Assembly: GCA_964348745.1 (NCBI GenBank) | Contig: CAYGDT010000031.1 | Location: forward strand, 1-15,705 | DNA length: 15,705 nt | Direction: 5' to 3' | Origin: CAYGDT01 sp964348745 | GTDB taxonomy: Bacteria; Patescibacteriota; Gracilibacteria; Peribacterales; Peribacteraceae | Part shown: positions 1-8,205 of the stretch, one piece after another | Numbering within the stretch: the stretch's first letter is position 1 | Layout: each line of letters opens with the position of its first letter | Translations under genes and position numbers: made by a program | The notes under the pieces: generated by a model | The model's database searches: none | The model's input: the letters and a program-made list of their open reading frames with translations, nothing else | Told to the model about the DNA's origin: nothing

Positions 1-1
1 C

Positions 2-550
2 TCATCAGCATCCTCTGCATCCTCAATCTCCCCCTTCTCCGATGTACCAGAAACCTCACCTGCGTTTACCGCAATCATGACTCTCCGTAACCAAGGCGTC
101 ATCAGCGGGTATAGCGACGGAACCTTCCGCCCATCCGCAGAAGTCAACCGAGCAGAGCTCTTAAAAATTCTCGTCGCAGGATTTTTCCCACAGGAAATTA
201 TAGGAGAGACTGACTGCTTTTCTGATGTACGCGATGCATGGTACGCGCCCTACGTCTGCGCAGCGAAGCGACTTGGATGGGTGAGCGGCTACGAGGACGG
301 AACCTTTCGGCCATCATCCACAGTCAACCGCGCGGAAGCAATGAAGATGATCATCTCTTCGCTCGGCAAAACCTCCTTGGGAGTGAAATCCCTGCCGCGC
401 GATGTTCCTGCCGAAAGCTGGTTTTCTCCGTACGTTGCTGCCGCGCAGAATATTAAGATTCTGACCTCTTTATCAGCATTCCACCCATCCCTTAATCTCA
501 CGCGTTCTGATGCTGCTCTATGGATTTATCTTGGCGAATCAAGCAGTTGA
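2..550 (+). CDS. SLH-domain (S-layer homology) protein, 3' end only
   Basis: The reading frame is open from base 2, so the gene begins before the window; the ATG at 77 lies inside the first SLH domain and is not the start. The visible 182 residues hold three consecutive SLH domains: FSDV at fragment residues 12-15 followed by GVISGYSDGTFRP and NRAELLKIL; CFSDV followed by GWVSGYEDGTFRP and NRAEAMKMI; and a divergent third copy beginning LPRDV and ending TRSDAALWIYL, which lacks the GY.DGTFRP core. SLH triplets bind cell-wall polymers and tether surface proteins, so the missing N-terminal part is probably exported. The stop TGA overlaps the -35 hexamer of the next gene's promoter, so the following gene is probably transcribed independently. 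The family assignment is firm; what the rest of the protein does is unknown. Confidence 0.93.
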   Translation, partial: SSASSASSISPFSDVPETSPAFTAIMTLRNQGVISGYSDGTFRPSAEVNRAELLKILVAGFFPQEIIGETDCFSDVRDAWYAPYVCAAKRLGWVSGYEDGTFRPSSTVNRAEAMKMIISSLGKTSLGVKSLPRDVPAESWFSPYVAAAQNIKILTSLSAFHPSLNLTRSDAALWIYLGESSS

Positions 551-576
551 CAAATCTACAATAGAAGCTATTTTAT
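547..576 (+). promoter_or_regulatory. Sigma70-type promoter of the 778-aa gene, leaderless
   Basis: A perfect TTGACA (-35) at 547-552 is followed after 16-18 bp by TATTTT (569-574) or TTTTAT (571-576) as the -10. Depending on the register, the predicted +1 is 581-583, which is on or within two bases of the ATG at 583. No Shine-Dalgarno sequence is present. Confidence 0.65.
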
Positions 577-582
577 GCTGCA

Positions 583-2919
583 ATGCCTCCAGAAATGCAC
601 ATCGCAGAAAGAGTCCATCAGCTTGCGAGGGGGTGCTTACGTGCTGAAGAGAGCTTACAGCGGAGCGCAGTAGAAAATCGAAAGTCAGATGCTATATGGA
701 AAGTTATCCTTCGACTGCTTGGAGAATTGAATTACATTATGACAGGAAATGAAAAATCCAATGCATTTCCGGATACCCTTGGTGAATTCCCTAAAAATGC
801 CAACGAGTTTGTCGGCAAATATGCACGCACTGGTATGGAGAGGAGATATTCGGTGTTCTCGAAAGGGATAGGGGATAGACCTCCGCGAATCGTAAAAATG
901 CGCTCAGACGTTCAATCACTTTTCGCTGCTTTGGAAAATGAATCAAAGGATAAAGCCGCTGCATTCTCGGAAATTCTCGTACGAAACGATACAGATTCTC
1001 CACCTGTTTTTCTCGATCTTATGTTGAGTGGAGCAAATATTGCTCAGAAATCCGATGAATTTCGTCGTGCATTTCATAGCGCAATGGCTCCCATGACGAT
1101 CGGCAATGTGGAACATGGGCCGCAACATACGCTCATGTATAGGGTCAGTGCACCCCTCGCTGATTACAGAAGCAGAAGCCAAGAACTCCTTGATATTGCG
1201 CCACAGGGTGATGAAATCCTGATAGCACACGCACGATGGATATCTGGAGATGGCAATCATCCGTACAGGAATGCAGCAGAAAACAAGAGTTGCTTTGAAA
1301 ACTATGGCGACCACAGACTTTTGCCGTGGATGCTGCACAATTTTTCCGGCGAAGCGGTAAAAATCACACCTGAAATGCGCACGACAATAACGCGTCACGC
1401 CAACCACTACGCATTCTCCGAACATACAGCAGCGGCAACAAAACTGAATTCCAATAATCACACGGGAGCGCAGGAATATTTTGTGGCGTACTTACTGGAA
1501 ATTATCGTGCAGTTGTATCGGCTCGATTGCGAAAAGCGTAATGATATTGCTGCATCTCAGCATAGAGTGCTTCTTAGGCAGCAACGCGATGTGCTGATAC
1601 ACGCGATGAACCAAAGTTACATTCCGAATACCAACCGGACAGCACAATCAACAATAGAAGAAGAACTGATGATCATTGAACGTCGTCGACCTGAATTAGC
1701 CCCGTATATATCACCAATAACATCATTATGGAGTGATCTCGAAGAAAGCGGAAAAATTCTCGTTGCAGAGTTCAACCGTCAACATCGGGAGCAAAAGGAG
1801 TCTGCGGCATGTTCACAATCGAGTGCTGATGTTATCGCCGTTCAAAATGCCAACGAAATACTCGCGCACAGGGTCCTCGGAATGGGAAAGATTGTGACGA
1901 TGGAAACACAGTCAGCGGGATGGGAACAACCGCTGGAATTTCTTTCTGCACGCATACAATGCAACCAAATATGCGGAATATTGTATCACCGCGCTACATA
2001 CCGTTCTGATACGCAGAAACCGACACTAGCGGATCAGTTCGAGATGGAATTGTTAAAAAGGATTGCAAGAGACCACGGAATAGAAACATGGGCATTCACC
2101 GTTGCAAACTGGGACATGCTTACAGTAGCGAACTGGGCTGTCGAGCAGGGGATTACGATCACTCCTCGGCAGTTGCGCCGGGAAATACAAGCGTGGCTGT
2201 ACTCCGGTTCTGATGGAACCGACCTACGCCTTCATCTGCAGAGAAACTGTGGATGGCCGACCCCAATGGACGCACAGGAAGATGCGACTATAACGCAGCA
2301 AATAAACTATTGGCAGTTGCTCTGCAAAACCAAATGCGAATTGGAGGAGGAAGATATTGAACCAAATATCATGTTGTCCTTCGCATCTATAAGCGATGAA
2401 GACTGCAATCATGCTGCAAAATTCCTCCGGAATTCCACCACACCCTTTATCGATGTAGGAGGTATGACTGCCAAGTATATCGTCTCACCCGGAGATTTAC
2501 CTCGCGAAGCATTCCTTGCGATTGACCATAGAAATACATTGATCAGTTATCCAAATAAAGATTTTTCATTGAAAAAAGGTTTTCGTGCAGGAGCACAAAT
2601 CGCAGGCAATCGCTCTCAGTTCGGATCTCCACATCAGACATCGGCAATGGAGTTTAAAGACAATGGTCGTTTGGTATCCGGATTGAAAGACGATGTATTT
2701 TTGATGAACAGTGTAGACCAGCTTCCGCAAGCATTTACATTGCAAGGGAAAGAATTGTACGACGAGCCGGTGGACGTGGTCCTGTTTACTCCACACGGCA
2801 ATGCCGGTGCGGGCGTTGCAGAATTTGCAGATTCTGAGGATGATCGTGAGCCGGTCTGCTCCGGTAGTGGAGGCAGAGGATGGAATGGAGGTGGTGATGG
2901 AGCCGTAGGATTGATGTAA
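583..2919 (+). CDS. Orphan 778-aa protein of unknown function
   Basis: I do not recognise this protein. It has no signal peptide and no obvious membrane segment, so it is probably cytoplasmic. It is rich in charged and polar residues and in His, and is predicted by eye to be largely helical in the first 420 residues. The last 25 residues form a Gly-rich low-complexity tail (GSGGRGWNGGGDG) after an acidic patch (DSEDDRE). Near the C-terminus a hydrophobic strand leads into FTPHGNAGAG, a Gly-rich turn that could be a functional loop, but I cannot tie it to a family. The ATG at 583 is chosen because the upstream promoter fires directly onto it; an alternative ATG is at 595. Codon third positions look more AT-rich than in the proBCA and pgk genes. 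The gene stands alone between two promoters. Its continuous 2.3-kb frame makes it a real gene, but its role is open. Confidence 0.85.
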   Translation: MPPEMHIAERVHQLARGCLRAEESLQRSAVENRKSDAIWKVILRLLGELNYIMTGNEKSNAFPDTLGEFPKNANEFVGKYARTGMERRYSVFSKGIGDRPPRIVKMRSDVQSLFAALENESKDKAAAFSEILVRNDTDSPPVFLDLMLSGANIAQKSDEFRRAFHSAMAPMTIGNVEHGPQHTLMYRVSAPLADYRSRSQELLDIAPQGDEILIAHARWISGDGNHPYRNAAENKSCFENYGDHRLLPWMLHNFSGEAVKITPEMRTTITRHANHYAFSEHTAAATKLNSNNHTGAQEYFVAYLLEIIVQLYRLDCEKRNDIAASQHRVLLRQQRDVLIHAMNQSYIPNTNRTAQSTIEEELMIIERRRPELAPYISPITSLWSDLEESGKILVAEFNRQHREQKESAACSQSSADVIAVQNANEILAHRVLGMGKIVTMETQSAGWEQPLEFLSARIQCNQICGILYHRATYRSDTQKPTLADQFEMELLKRIARDHGIETWAFTVANWDMLTVANWAVEQGITITPRQLRREIQAWLYSGSDGTDLRLHLQRNCGWPTPMDAQEDATITQQINYWQLLCKTKCELEEEDIEPNIMLSFASISDEDCNHAAKFLRNSTTPFIDVGGMTAKYIVSPGDLPREAFLAIDHRNTLISYPNKDFSLKKGFRAGAQIAGNRSQFGSPHQTSAMEFKDNGRLVSGLKDDVFLMNSVDQLPQAFTLQGKELYDEPVDVVLFTPHGNAGAGVAEFADSEDDREPVCSGSGGRGWNGGGDGAVGLM

Positions 2920-2938
2920 ATTCAAATTTTACTCCATA

Positions 2939-2966
2939 TTGACACCACGAAAATCAGTAGTACATT
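2939..2966 (+). promoter_or_regulatory. Sigma70-type promoter of the 414-aa secreted protein, leaderless
   Basis: A perfect TTGACA is at 2939-2944, then a 16-bp spacer, then TACATT (4 of 6 consensus) at 2961-2966. The expected +1, seven bases after the last -10 base, is 2973, the A of the ATG. The geometry closely matches the promoter of the preceding gene. Confidence 0.65.
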
Positions 2967-2972
2967 CCATAC

Positions 2973-4217
2973 ATGGAACGACGATCAGTTGTCAGCAATT
3001 TCGCTCCAATCTTGCTCACTGCCGCGTCGTTTTTTTCGCCGGAAATCGCATCAGGCAAAGAACCAAAAACAATCAATAACCTACGCACGGCTGAGCGGAG
3101 CGAATTAATTGCTTTAATGGATCACAGTGAGTACTCCGTACGGGAACAAGCATCGCTGGAACTCATGCGTCGAACGAGCCCGCGGTACAACGGTATGACA
3201 AGCAGATGGAAAGAAGGAGATGAAACGAGAAAACTTTCGCTTGAACAACGCAGGCGACTCAGCAGCGTCGTCGAACATCAACGCCTCGCGGAAGCGCAGT
3301 TGCATTTTGATGGAGTGCGAATGCCGGATATTCCTCGCGTAATACCAGGAGAGCCAATCCCGATCACTGAGTACATTCCTATATTAAACAGACATGTAGG
3401 CGGAGCACTCAACATCGAACCTCTTCAGAAAGAAATGCGAATCGTCCCCGTATCACCAAAGCAATCTTTTTGGGATTTTGTGCAAGCAAATGACAACTAC
3501 GATTTTAGTTCGACAATACAGATGACTACAATCGAGACACAAACTGAAAAACAAAAACTGGCATTCAACGGCGCATTCTGCGGAATTCTCGATCTGCAAC
3601 TACGCGACGCGATTGTCTACATTCAAGCTGACCCGGGTGTTGCCATCATCCATTCAAGAATTGTAACGATGAACGCTGAAACAGATGATGGCATATTTTC
3701 GATGCTGGACGAATGTGACGGAAGTAAGAATCCTCGTCACGGCAATGCCCGATTCCCTGATGGATGCAACAGAGAAACACTGCGACACATACATGTCACT
3801 GCAGAAATTGCTGCAATGCCAATCGTCCATACATCTGTACCGATCCTATCTGAACCCCGAACGTACGAACTGCAGGATACCTCCCTGCACGTGGGTGAAG
3901 TGAAGCACTACTATGTGGACGAAGATCGCTTTTCCTCCGTTCAATGTACTCTCACAGGGGTAAGTAGAAAACAATCAGCAGGCAGTCTCTCTTGCAATGC
4001 AGATCATCACATTACGGCGTACGGAAGGGATCCGGACGGAAATGTTATGATGCTTCCAAACCATGAATGCGAACATGGAAGAAAAATACTAAACGGGTAT
4101 GAATATCAGCTTTCCTTTGAGAATGAAGATGTGGAATCTCTAGACGTTCGTGCTCCGCAGCCGCTACTTAAAAATACGATGTATGTGCAATTTACGTTTG
4201 ATGTGGAGAATGAATAA
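2973..4217 (+). CDS. Secreted orphan protein with HEAT-like helix and FW-containing domain
   Basis: 414 aa. The N-terminus has a basic patch (MERR), a hydrophobic stretch at residues 10-23 and a small-residue cleavage region near residue 27-29, so it is a Sec signal peptide without a lipobox Cys. Residues 43-67 (ELIALMDHSEYSVREQASLE) resemble the HEAT-like 'L...l...dy.vRe.A..eL' helices found in secreted planctomycete proteins. Residues about 145-175, centred on SFWDFV at 165-170, resemble the short 'l.l...sFWdal..l' module that often follows such helices. The remainder is Cys-containing and beta-rich without a recognised fold. The start is fixed by the leaderless promoter. It converges on proA with 35 bp between stops. 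Secretion is well supported; the domain resemblance is from pattern memory and is tentative. Confidence 0.8.
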   Translation: MERRSVVSNFAPILLTAASFFSPEIASGKEPKTINNLRTAERSELIALMDHSEYSVREQASLELMRRTSPRYNGMTSRWKEGDETRKLSLEQRRRLSSVVEHQRLAEAQLHFDGVRMPDIPRVIPGEPIPITEYIPILNRHVGGALNIEPLQKEMRIVPVSPKQSFWDFVQANDNYDFSSTIQMTTIETQTEKQKLAFNGAFCGILDLQLRDAIVYIQADPGVAIIHSRIVTMNAETDDGIFSMLDECDGSKNPRHGNARFPDGCNRETLRHIHVTAEIAAMPIVHTSVPILSEPRTYELQDTSLHVGEVKHYYVDEDRFSSVQCTLTGVSRKQSAGSLSCNADHHITAYGRDPDGNVMMLPNHECEHGRKILNGYEYQLSFENEDVESLDVRAPQPLLKNTMYVQFTFDVENE

Positions 4218-4225
4218 ATGATAGA

Positions 4226-4242
4226 GCAGGTCTTCGACTTGC
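4226..4242. terminator. Small hairpin between convergent genes, possible bidirectional terminator
   Basis: GCAGGTC (4226-4232) pairs with GACTTGC (4236-4242) across a TTC loop, with one G-T wobble. It sits between the stop of the secreted protein (4217) and the stop of proA (4253). On the minus strand it is followed by a moderately T-rich stretch; there is no real U-tract on the plus strand, so function is uncertain. Confidence 0.35.
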
Positions 4243-4252
4243 CGAATGAATA

Positions 4253-5506
4253 TTATGCTGCACGTACCTGCCCGTTTCCTCGCACCACCCACTTGTAACT
4301 CGTAATTTCTTTAAGCCCCATCGGGCCGCGGGCGTGCAACTTCTGCGTACTGATACCAATTTCTCCGCCCATGCCAAACTGCGCACCATCGCTGAAGGTT
4401 GTTGCAGCATTGGCGTAGACCACTGCGGCGTCAACTTCGTTCAGAAAGCGTTCGATTACTTCCGGGTTCTGCGCAATGATCGCTTCGCTATGGCGGGAAC
4501 TGTACCGCGCGATGTGCTCAAGAGCTTCGTCAATGGTGTGCACCGTTTTGATCGAACACTTGAGTGAAAGAAACTCCGTTCCGAAATGTTCTTCGGATGC
4601 CGGAGAGAGAAGTTCCTTGGGGTACGAACCCTCCAAAGCATCGTACGCTTGGCTATCGGCAAAAATTTCCACGTTGTGTTTCGCAAGACCTTTGACGAGA
4701 TCCGGAAGTTTGGAGAGCAGCGACGAATGCAAGACAATCGTATCCAGAGCATTGCAGACGCTGGGACGGCGGATTTTTTCGTTGAGGATGATCGCAGTGG
4801 CTTTTGCGATATCAGCACTCTCGTCGATGTAGGTGTGCACGATACCCGCACCCGTTTCGATGACGGGAACACGAGCATTATCACGCACAAAGTCGATCAA
4901 CTGTTTACTGCCGCGCGGGATGATGACATCTACAAATGCATCGGCCTGCAAAAGCTCCGTGACCGCCTCACGATCCGTGGGAAGCAGAGTGACAACGTGC
5001 TCGTCAATACCGGAAGAACGCAAAACTGCGTGGATGATTTTCATGAGAGCGACATTACTATAGCCTGCGTCACTTCCACCCTTGAGTACACAGGCATTGC
5101 CCGCCTTGAAACACAGCGAGAACGCGTCGACAGTAACGTTTGGGCGCGACTCGTAGATCATGCCGATGACCCCAATGGGAACCGAGATTTTCTCTAGATG
5201 TAGACCGTTTGGAAGGGTGCGCTCCTCAAGGACACAACCGAGCGGGGAGGGGAGTGCAGCGACTATGCGAACATCTGCCGCCATGGCTGCAATGCGATGC
5301 GGTGTCAAAAGTAAACGATCGTACTTCGGGTCGCTGCTGTCCATGCGACCAAGATCTTTTTTGTTGGCTGCGAGAATCTCTTCGGTGTGCAGTAGAAGAG
5401 CATCCGCAAGTGAGAGAAGCGCATTGGATATTGCGACATCCGGAAGACAGACGAGCAAACGACTTGCATCACGTGTCTGCCGCAAGCTTTCGATGATAGT
5501 ACTCAT
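4253..5506 (-). CDS. proA: Gamma-glutamyl phosphate reductase
   Basis: ProA reduces gamma-glutamyl phosphate to glutamate semialdehyde with NADPH, the second step of proline synthesis, in the cytoplasm. At 417 aa it has the same length as the E. coli enzyme. It is an aldehyde-dehydrogenase-superfamily protein with the expected marks in order: IGVIGMIYESRPNVTVDA (111-128), CVLKGGSDA (139-147), IIPRGSKQLI (195-204), ETGAGIVHTYID (217-228), the catalytic Cys251 in RRPSVCNALDT, and GGEIGISTQKLHARGPMG near the C-terminus. Two neighbouring sites differ slightly from the usual ETGxGNCHxYVD (here GIVH). The ATG overlaps the proC stop in an ATGA tetranucleotide, which implies translational coupling. 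It is the last gene of proB-proC-proA. Confidence 0.97.
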   Translation of the reverse strand: MSTIIESLRQTRDASRLLVCLPDVAISNALLSLADALLLHTEEILAANKKDLGRMDSSDPKYDRLLLTPHRIAAMAADVRIVAALPSPLGCVLEERTLPNGLHLEKISVPIGVIGMIYESRPNVTVDAFSLCFKAGNACVLKGGSDAGYSNVALMKIIHAVLRSSGIDEHVVTLLPTDREAVTELLQADAFVDVIIPRGSKQLIDFVRDNARVPVIETGAGIVHTYIDESADIAKATAIILNEKIRRPSVCNALDTIVLHSSLLSKLPDLVKGLAKHNVEIFADSQAYDALEGSYPKELLSPASEEHFGTEFLSLKCSIKTVHTIDEALEHIARYSSRHSEAIIAQNPEVIERFLNEVDAAVVYANAATTFSDGAQFGMGGEIGISTQKLHARGPMGLKEITSYKWVVRGNGQVRAA

Positions 5507-6282
5507 GAAGAAAGTTCGCGGGATCGACGCTGCGCGGCACTCAGAGCGCTTCGTACTGTGGATTTGAGATCAAGGTTTGCAAACACATCCAGCGCTTCTT
5601 GCGTGACACCTCCTTTCGAGGCGACAGCGCGTTTCCATTCTGCGGGCGTATCCTCCGACTGCGCCATCAACATTCCCGATGCAATCAGCACCTCGCGTGC
5701 AATCGTTTCACCGTCCTCAGTCGCAAACCCAAACTCATGCGCAAGATCGGAGAGGATCTCAGCAAGTAAAAAGAAGTACGCAGGTCCGCAACCGCTGATA
5801 GAGGTAAACGCATCCATCTGATCCTCGGACGAAAGTTCAATACTCGCTCCCGTACACGTAAAGAGCGCGCGGACAAAGTGCGTATATTCATCGGGAAGAT
5901 CCGGAGAGGAGACCCAACCCGTTACCGAGTGGCCGACGGCAACACCGAGGTTCGGCATGGCACGCACGACGCAGCTGCATCCGGTTTTTTTCCGGAGAAC
6001 GGCAATCGGGATTCCCGCCATAATGGAAATAATGAGTGTATCCGATCGCAGAGATGTAATGTCGCTCAAACACGCATCAAATGTCTGCGGCTTTACGGCA
6101 AACAGCACCGCATCTGCATCGGCGATGGCATCGTCCGGGTTGCTGCAAGTGAGGACGTTTTTGAGCTTTGAAAGTTTCTCGGGGTGCCTGTCGCAGACGA
6201 TCGTTTGCGCAAAATCGCCCACGCCGCGACTGAGGGCGGAACCCATTTTACCAGCGCCGATGATAGCAAGTTTCTTACGCAT
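5503..6282 (-). CDS. proC: Pyrroline-5-carboxylate reductase
   Basis: ProC reduces pyrroline-5-carboxylate to proline with NAD(P)H, the final step of the pathway. The 259-aa protein begins with a Rossmann nucleotide-binding strand and GAGKMG at residues 9-14. It continues with LFAVKPQ (60-66), VRAMPN (106-111), and the P5CR C-terminal signature region SISGCGPAYFFLLAE (161-175) followed by SKGGVTQEAL (222-231). I chose the ATG at 6282 because the Rossmann strand begins immediately after it; a second in-frame ATG at 6303 would add seven residues (MSISISS). The open frame continues upstream to 6807 but that part lies over proB and is not coding. The start overlaps the proB stop by 8 bp and the stop overlaps the proA start by 4 bp. 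Confidence 0.96.
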   Translation of the reverse strand: MRKKLAIIGAGKMGSALSRGVGDFAQTIVCDRHPEKLSKLKNVLTCSNPDDAIADADAVLFAVKPQTFDACLSDITSLRSDTLIISIMAGIPIAVLRKKTGCSCVVRAMPNLGVAVGHSVTGWVSSPDLPDEYTHFVRALFTCTGASIELSSEDQMDAFTSISGCGPAYFFLLAEILSDLAHEFGFATEDGETIAREVLIASGMLMAQSEDTPAEWKRAVASKGGVTQEALDVFANLDLKSTVRSALSAAQRRSRELSS

Positions 6283-7339
6283 GGAAGAAATAGAGATACT
6301 CATAGCGTACCAGAGGACGCGCTCCTTTTTTGCCCATATTGCTGCGTGCCTGCTCGGAATCGTACGCCGCCATGCCGAGCCCGATGTGGTTTCCCTTCGC
6401 ATCACACAAATGCACGACGTCACCCTTGGAAAAATCACCATCCACTTTGGTGATGCCGACAGGTAACAGACTGATAGCAGCATGCTCATCACGCAATTTC
6501 TCGCAGGCGAGTGGATGCAGATACACCGATGCTTTGGCCGCGCCCGCACTCGTTCCAACCCACCGCTTGGTGCTCGAAACGTTTTCCTTCGGGAGAAATC
6601 TGGTACCGACGGACTTGCCTTCGATGATATCGGCGACGATGCCGTCGCGCGTCCCGCGTGCGATAACGGTTTCGATGCCAACAAGGGCAAGTTTTTGTGC
6701 TGTTTCGCACTTCGTATGCATGCCGCCGCGCCCGAACTGCGAGAGGGTAACGCGCAAATACTGTTTCCAGTCGCGCTGCCCGGGTGCGATCTGCGCGATG
6801 ACTTCACCGTCGTCCTTCTGAAGTCCGTCGATGCTGCTGAGAATAATCAGCGCATCGGCGTTGAGCATCGTAGCGATCAGTCCCGCAAGTTCGTCGTTAT
6901 CGGTAAACATCAGCTCCTCGACGGAGACGACATCGTTTTCATTGACGATCGGAATAATACCCTCCGCCGAAAGAGACTCCATGCAGCTGCGCATATTCAA
7001 GTAGTGTTTGCGACTGCGGAAATCGTCTTTGGTTGCAAGCACCTGCGCGCAATGGAGCCCTTCTTTCTTTAGGTGCACTGCATACGTATGGATCAGTTCC
7101 ACTTGTCCGACAGCTGCGAGCACCTGCCGTCCGGCAACCCCCTTCATCGATTTTTTTGGCTGAAGAATACCGCGTCCCGCAGCCATCGCACCCGAGGAGA
7201 CCATGACCACCTTGATTTTTTTTCTCTGCAGATCGGCAACTTGCCTAGTTAATGATTGAATAACAGCGATATTTAACGAACCATCCTCTTTTGTGAGGAC
7301 ATTCGTGCCAATCTTGATGACAACGGATCCGTAGCGCAT
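6275..7339 (-). CDS. proB: Glutamate 5-kinase with PUA domain
   Basis: ProB phosphorylates glutamate to gamma-glutamyl phosphate, the committed and normally proline-inhibited step. The 354-aa protein has an amino-acid-kinase domain at about 5-250: VVIKIGTNV (6-14), MVSSGAMAAGRG (46-57), PIVNENDVVS (130-139), FTDNDELAG (145-153) and GRGGMHTKCETAQ (203-215). It is followed by a PUA domain at about 269-350 (KASVYLHPLA onward), so it is the long two-domain form seen in E. coli. It is the first gene of the operon. A TATCAT -10 hexamer places the transcription start on the A of the ATG, and no Shine-Dalgarno is present. Confidence 0.97.
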   Translation of the reverse strand: MRYGSVVIKIGTNVLTKEDGSLNIAVIQSLTRQVADLQRKKIKVVMVSSGAMAAGRGILQPKKSMKGVAGRQVLAAVGQVELIHTYAVHLKKEGLHCAQVLATKDDFRSRKHYLNMRSCMESLSAEGIIPIVNENDVVSVEELMFTDNDELAGLIATMLNADALIILSSIDGLQKDDGEVIAQIAPGQRDWKQYLRVTLSQFGRGGMHTKCETAQKLALVGIETVIARGTRDGIVADIIEGKSVGTRFLPKENVSSTKRWVGTSAGAAKASVYLHPLACEKLRDEHAAISLLPVGITKVDGDFSKGDVVHLCDAKGNHIGLGMAAYDSEQARSNMGKKGARPLVRYEYLYFFHA

Positions 7340-7345
7340 GCTGCT

Positions 7346-7351
7346 ATGATA
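7346..7351 (-). promoter_or_regulatory. -10 element of the proBCA operon, leaderless
   Basis: On the minus strand TATCAT (5 of 6 consensus) lies six bases before the proB ATG, giving a predicted +1 at 7339, the first base of the start codon. No convincing -35 is visible at 16-18 bp. Confidence 0.5.
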
Positions 7352-7405
7352 GCGCAGAAGGAAAGCAAAACGCTAAATGACCAAGAAATTCTGACAATTC
7401 CAAAA

Positions 7406-7867
7406 TCAGATGAGATAGTCTATATCGGTGCTATCATGAAACTTTCCATCGTCTCTATCGCATTCGATCCACAAATCCCGTAATGCTACAAGTCGGTGGT
7501 CAATATTGCTTCGCGTGGCTTTCGCAATCGCAGCCTCCAAGTGCGGAACGACACACGTGCATGGATCGGAAACTAGACCCCAAATGATAAGTTGATGCAT
7601 AGGTCCATCACCAGAAACAGCAAAATCCGCTTCCCACCAGCAGTGCTCTCCGACCGAGAGAGAATTTAGATCCATCTTCTCAAACAATCGGTCGATCTGG
7701 ATCTGAACTTCATAGGAAATCGGAGCAAACGGTCGCATCACTGCTTCTACTTCCTCAATAGAAGGTCTGTGATTCCAATCACCGCATAGTGGAAATGCAG
7801 CCAAATAAGCATCGACGACTTCATTTGCTTTATCCATAGACCAAAAGTCTATCATTTTGTCGTTCAT
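7406..7867 (-). CDS. Orphan acidic 153-aa protein
   Basis: I do not recognise a family. The protein has no signal peptide or membrane segment. It is acidic, notably rich in Trp, and appears mixed alpha/beta, with a helical N-terminal half (DKANEVVDAYLAAF, SIEEVEAVM, YEVQIQIDRLF) and a stretch HLEAAIAKATRSNIDHRLVA predicted as helix. It lies 66 bp upstream of proB on the same strand, but proB has its own -10, so membership in that operon is doubtful. The start at 7867 is the first ATG in the frame; no clear promoter or RBS was found in the 26-50 bp that separate it from the divergent small gene. It is probably a real gene because it fills the interval with one continuous frame. Confidence 0.7.
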   Translation of the reverse strand: MNDKMIDFWSMDKANEVVDAYLAAFPLCGDWNHRPSIEEVEAVMRPFAPISYEVQIQIDRLFEKMDLNSLSVGEHCWWEADFAVSGDGPMHQLIIWGLVSDPCTCVVPHLEAAIAKATRSNIDHRLVALRDLWIECDRDDGKFHDSTDIDYLI

Positions 7868-7888
7868 TTTTTCAACAAAGTAACCTTG

Positions 7889-7911
7889 TATAAATGGCTT
7901 TCCGCTACACT
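7889..7911 (+). promoter_or_regulatory. Candidate -10 elements upstream of the 92-aa gene
   Basis: TATAAA at 7889-7894 overlaps the first possible ATG (7894). TACACT at 7906-7911 lies six bases before the second ATG (7918), giving a predicted +1 exactly on that ATG. Either makes the 7918 start more likely. No good -35 is present. Confidence 0.4.
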
Positions 7912-7917
7912 TTTCCC

Positions 7918-8196
7918 ATGTCCGAATCGCAACCCTTCATCAACATGCATTGCGTCTATGAAGCGCTGGATGGCCTAATGAATCGACAAGAGGGAGAATT
8001 ACATATCGATCTAAATGGAGCGCCACACACACAGGAAGGGCAGCAAGTCGGTGTGAATTTTGGACGCGTAGAAATTGTTGATGTATACAGAAACACACTG
8101 CGAGAGATAGCTCAGGAACAACTTGATAAGGATGTACAGTTCGAAGAAGTCATCGATGGGCCGGAGGTGTACGAATATAGGGTGTGGGTTCGTTAA
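7918..8196 (+). CDS. Small orphan protein, 92 aa
   Basis: No family is recognised. The protein begins MSESQPFINMHCVYEAL and looks like an alpha/beta fold. The central strands are amphipathic (GELHIDLNG, VGVNFGRVEIVDVY), then a helix (RNTLREIAQEQLD), and the end is a strand (EVYEYRVWVR). I prefer the ATG at 7918 to the upstream ATG at 7894 because a TATAAA hexamer overlaps the earlier codon and a TACACT hexamer puts the transcript start on the later one; the longer form would add MAFRYTFP. It is divergent from the 153-aa gene and convergent with the xer locus. Confidence 0.68.
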   Translation: MSESQPFINMHCVYEALDGLMNRQEGELHIDLNGAPHTQEGQQVGVNFGRVEIVDVYRNTLREIAQEQLDKDVQFEEVIDGPEVYEYRVWVR

Positions 8197-8205
8197 ATTA
8201 TTTCC

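Noticed and set aside
77..550. ATG at 77 as the start of the SLH gene
   Set aside because: The frame is open to the window edge and the ATG lies inside the first SLH domain, after its FSDV start. The gene begins outside the window.
6283..6807. Upstream extension of the proC frame
   Set aside because: It overlaps proB almost completely and encodes no recognisable sequence; the Rossmann fold starts at 6282.
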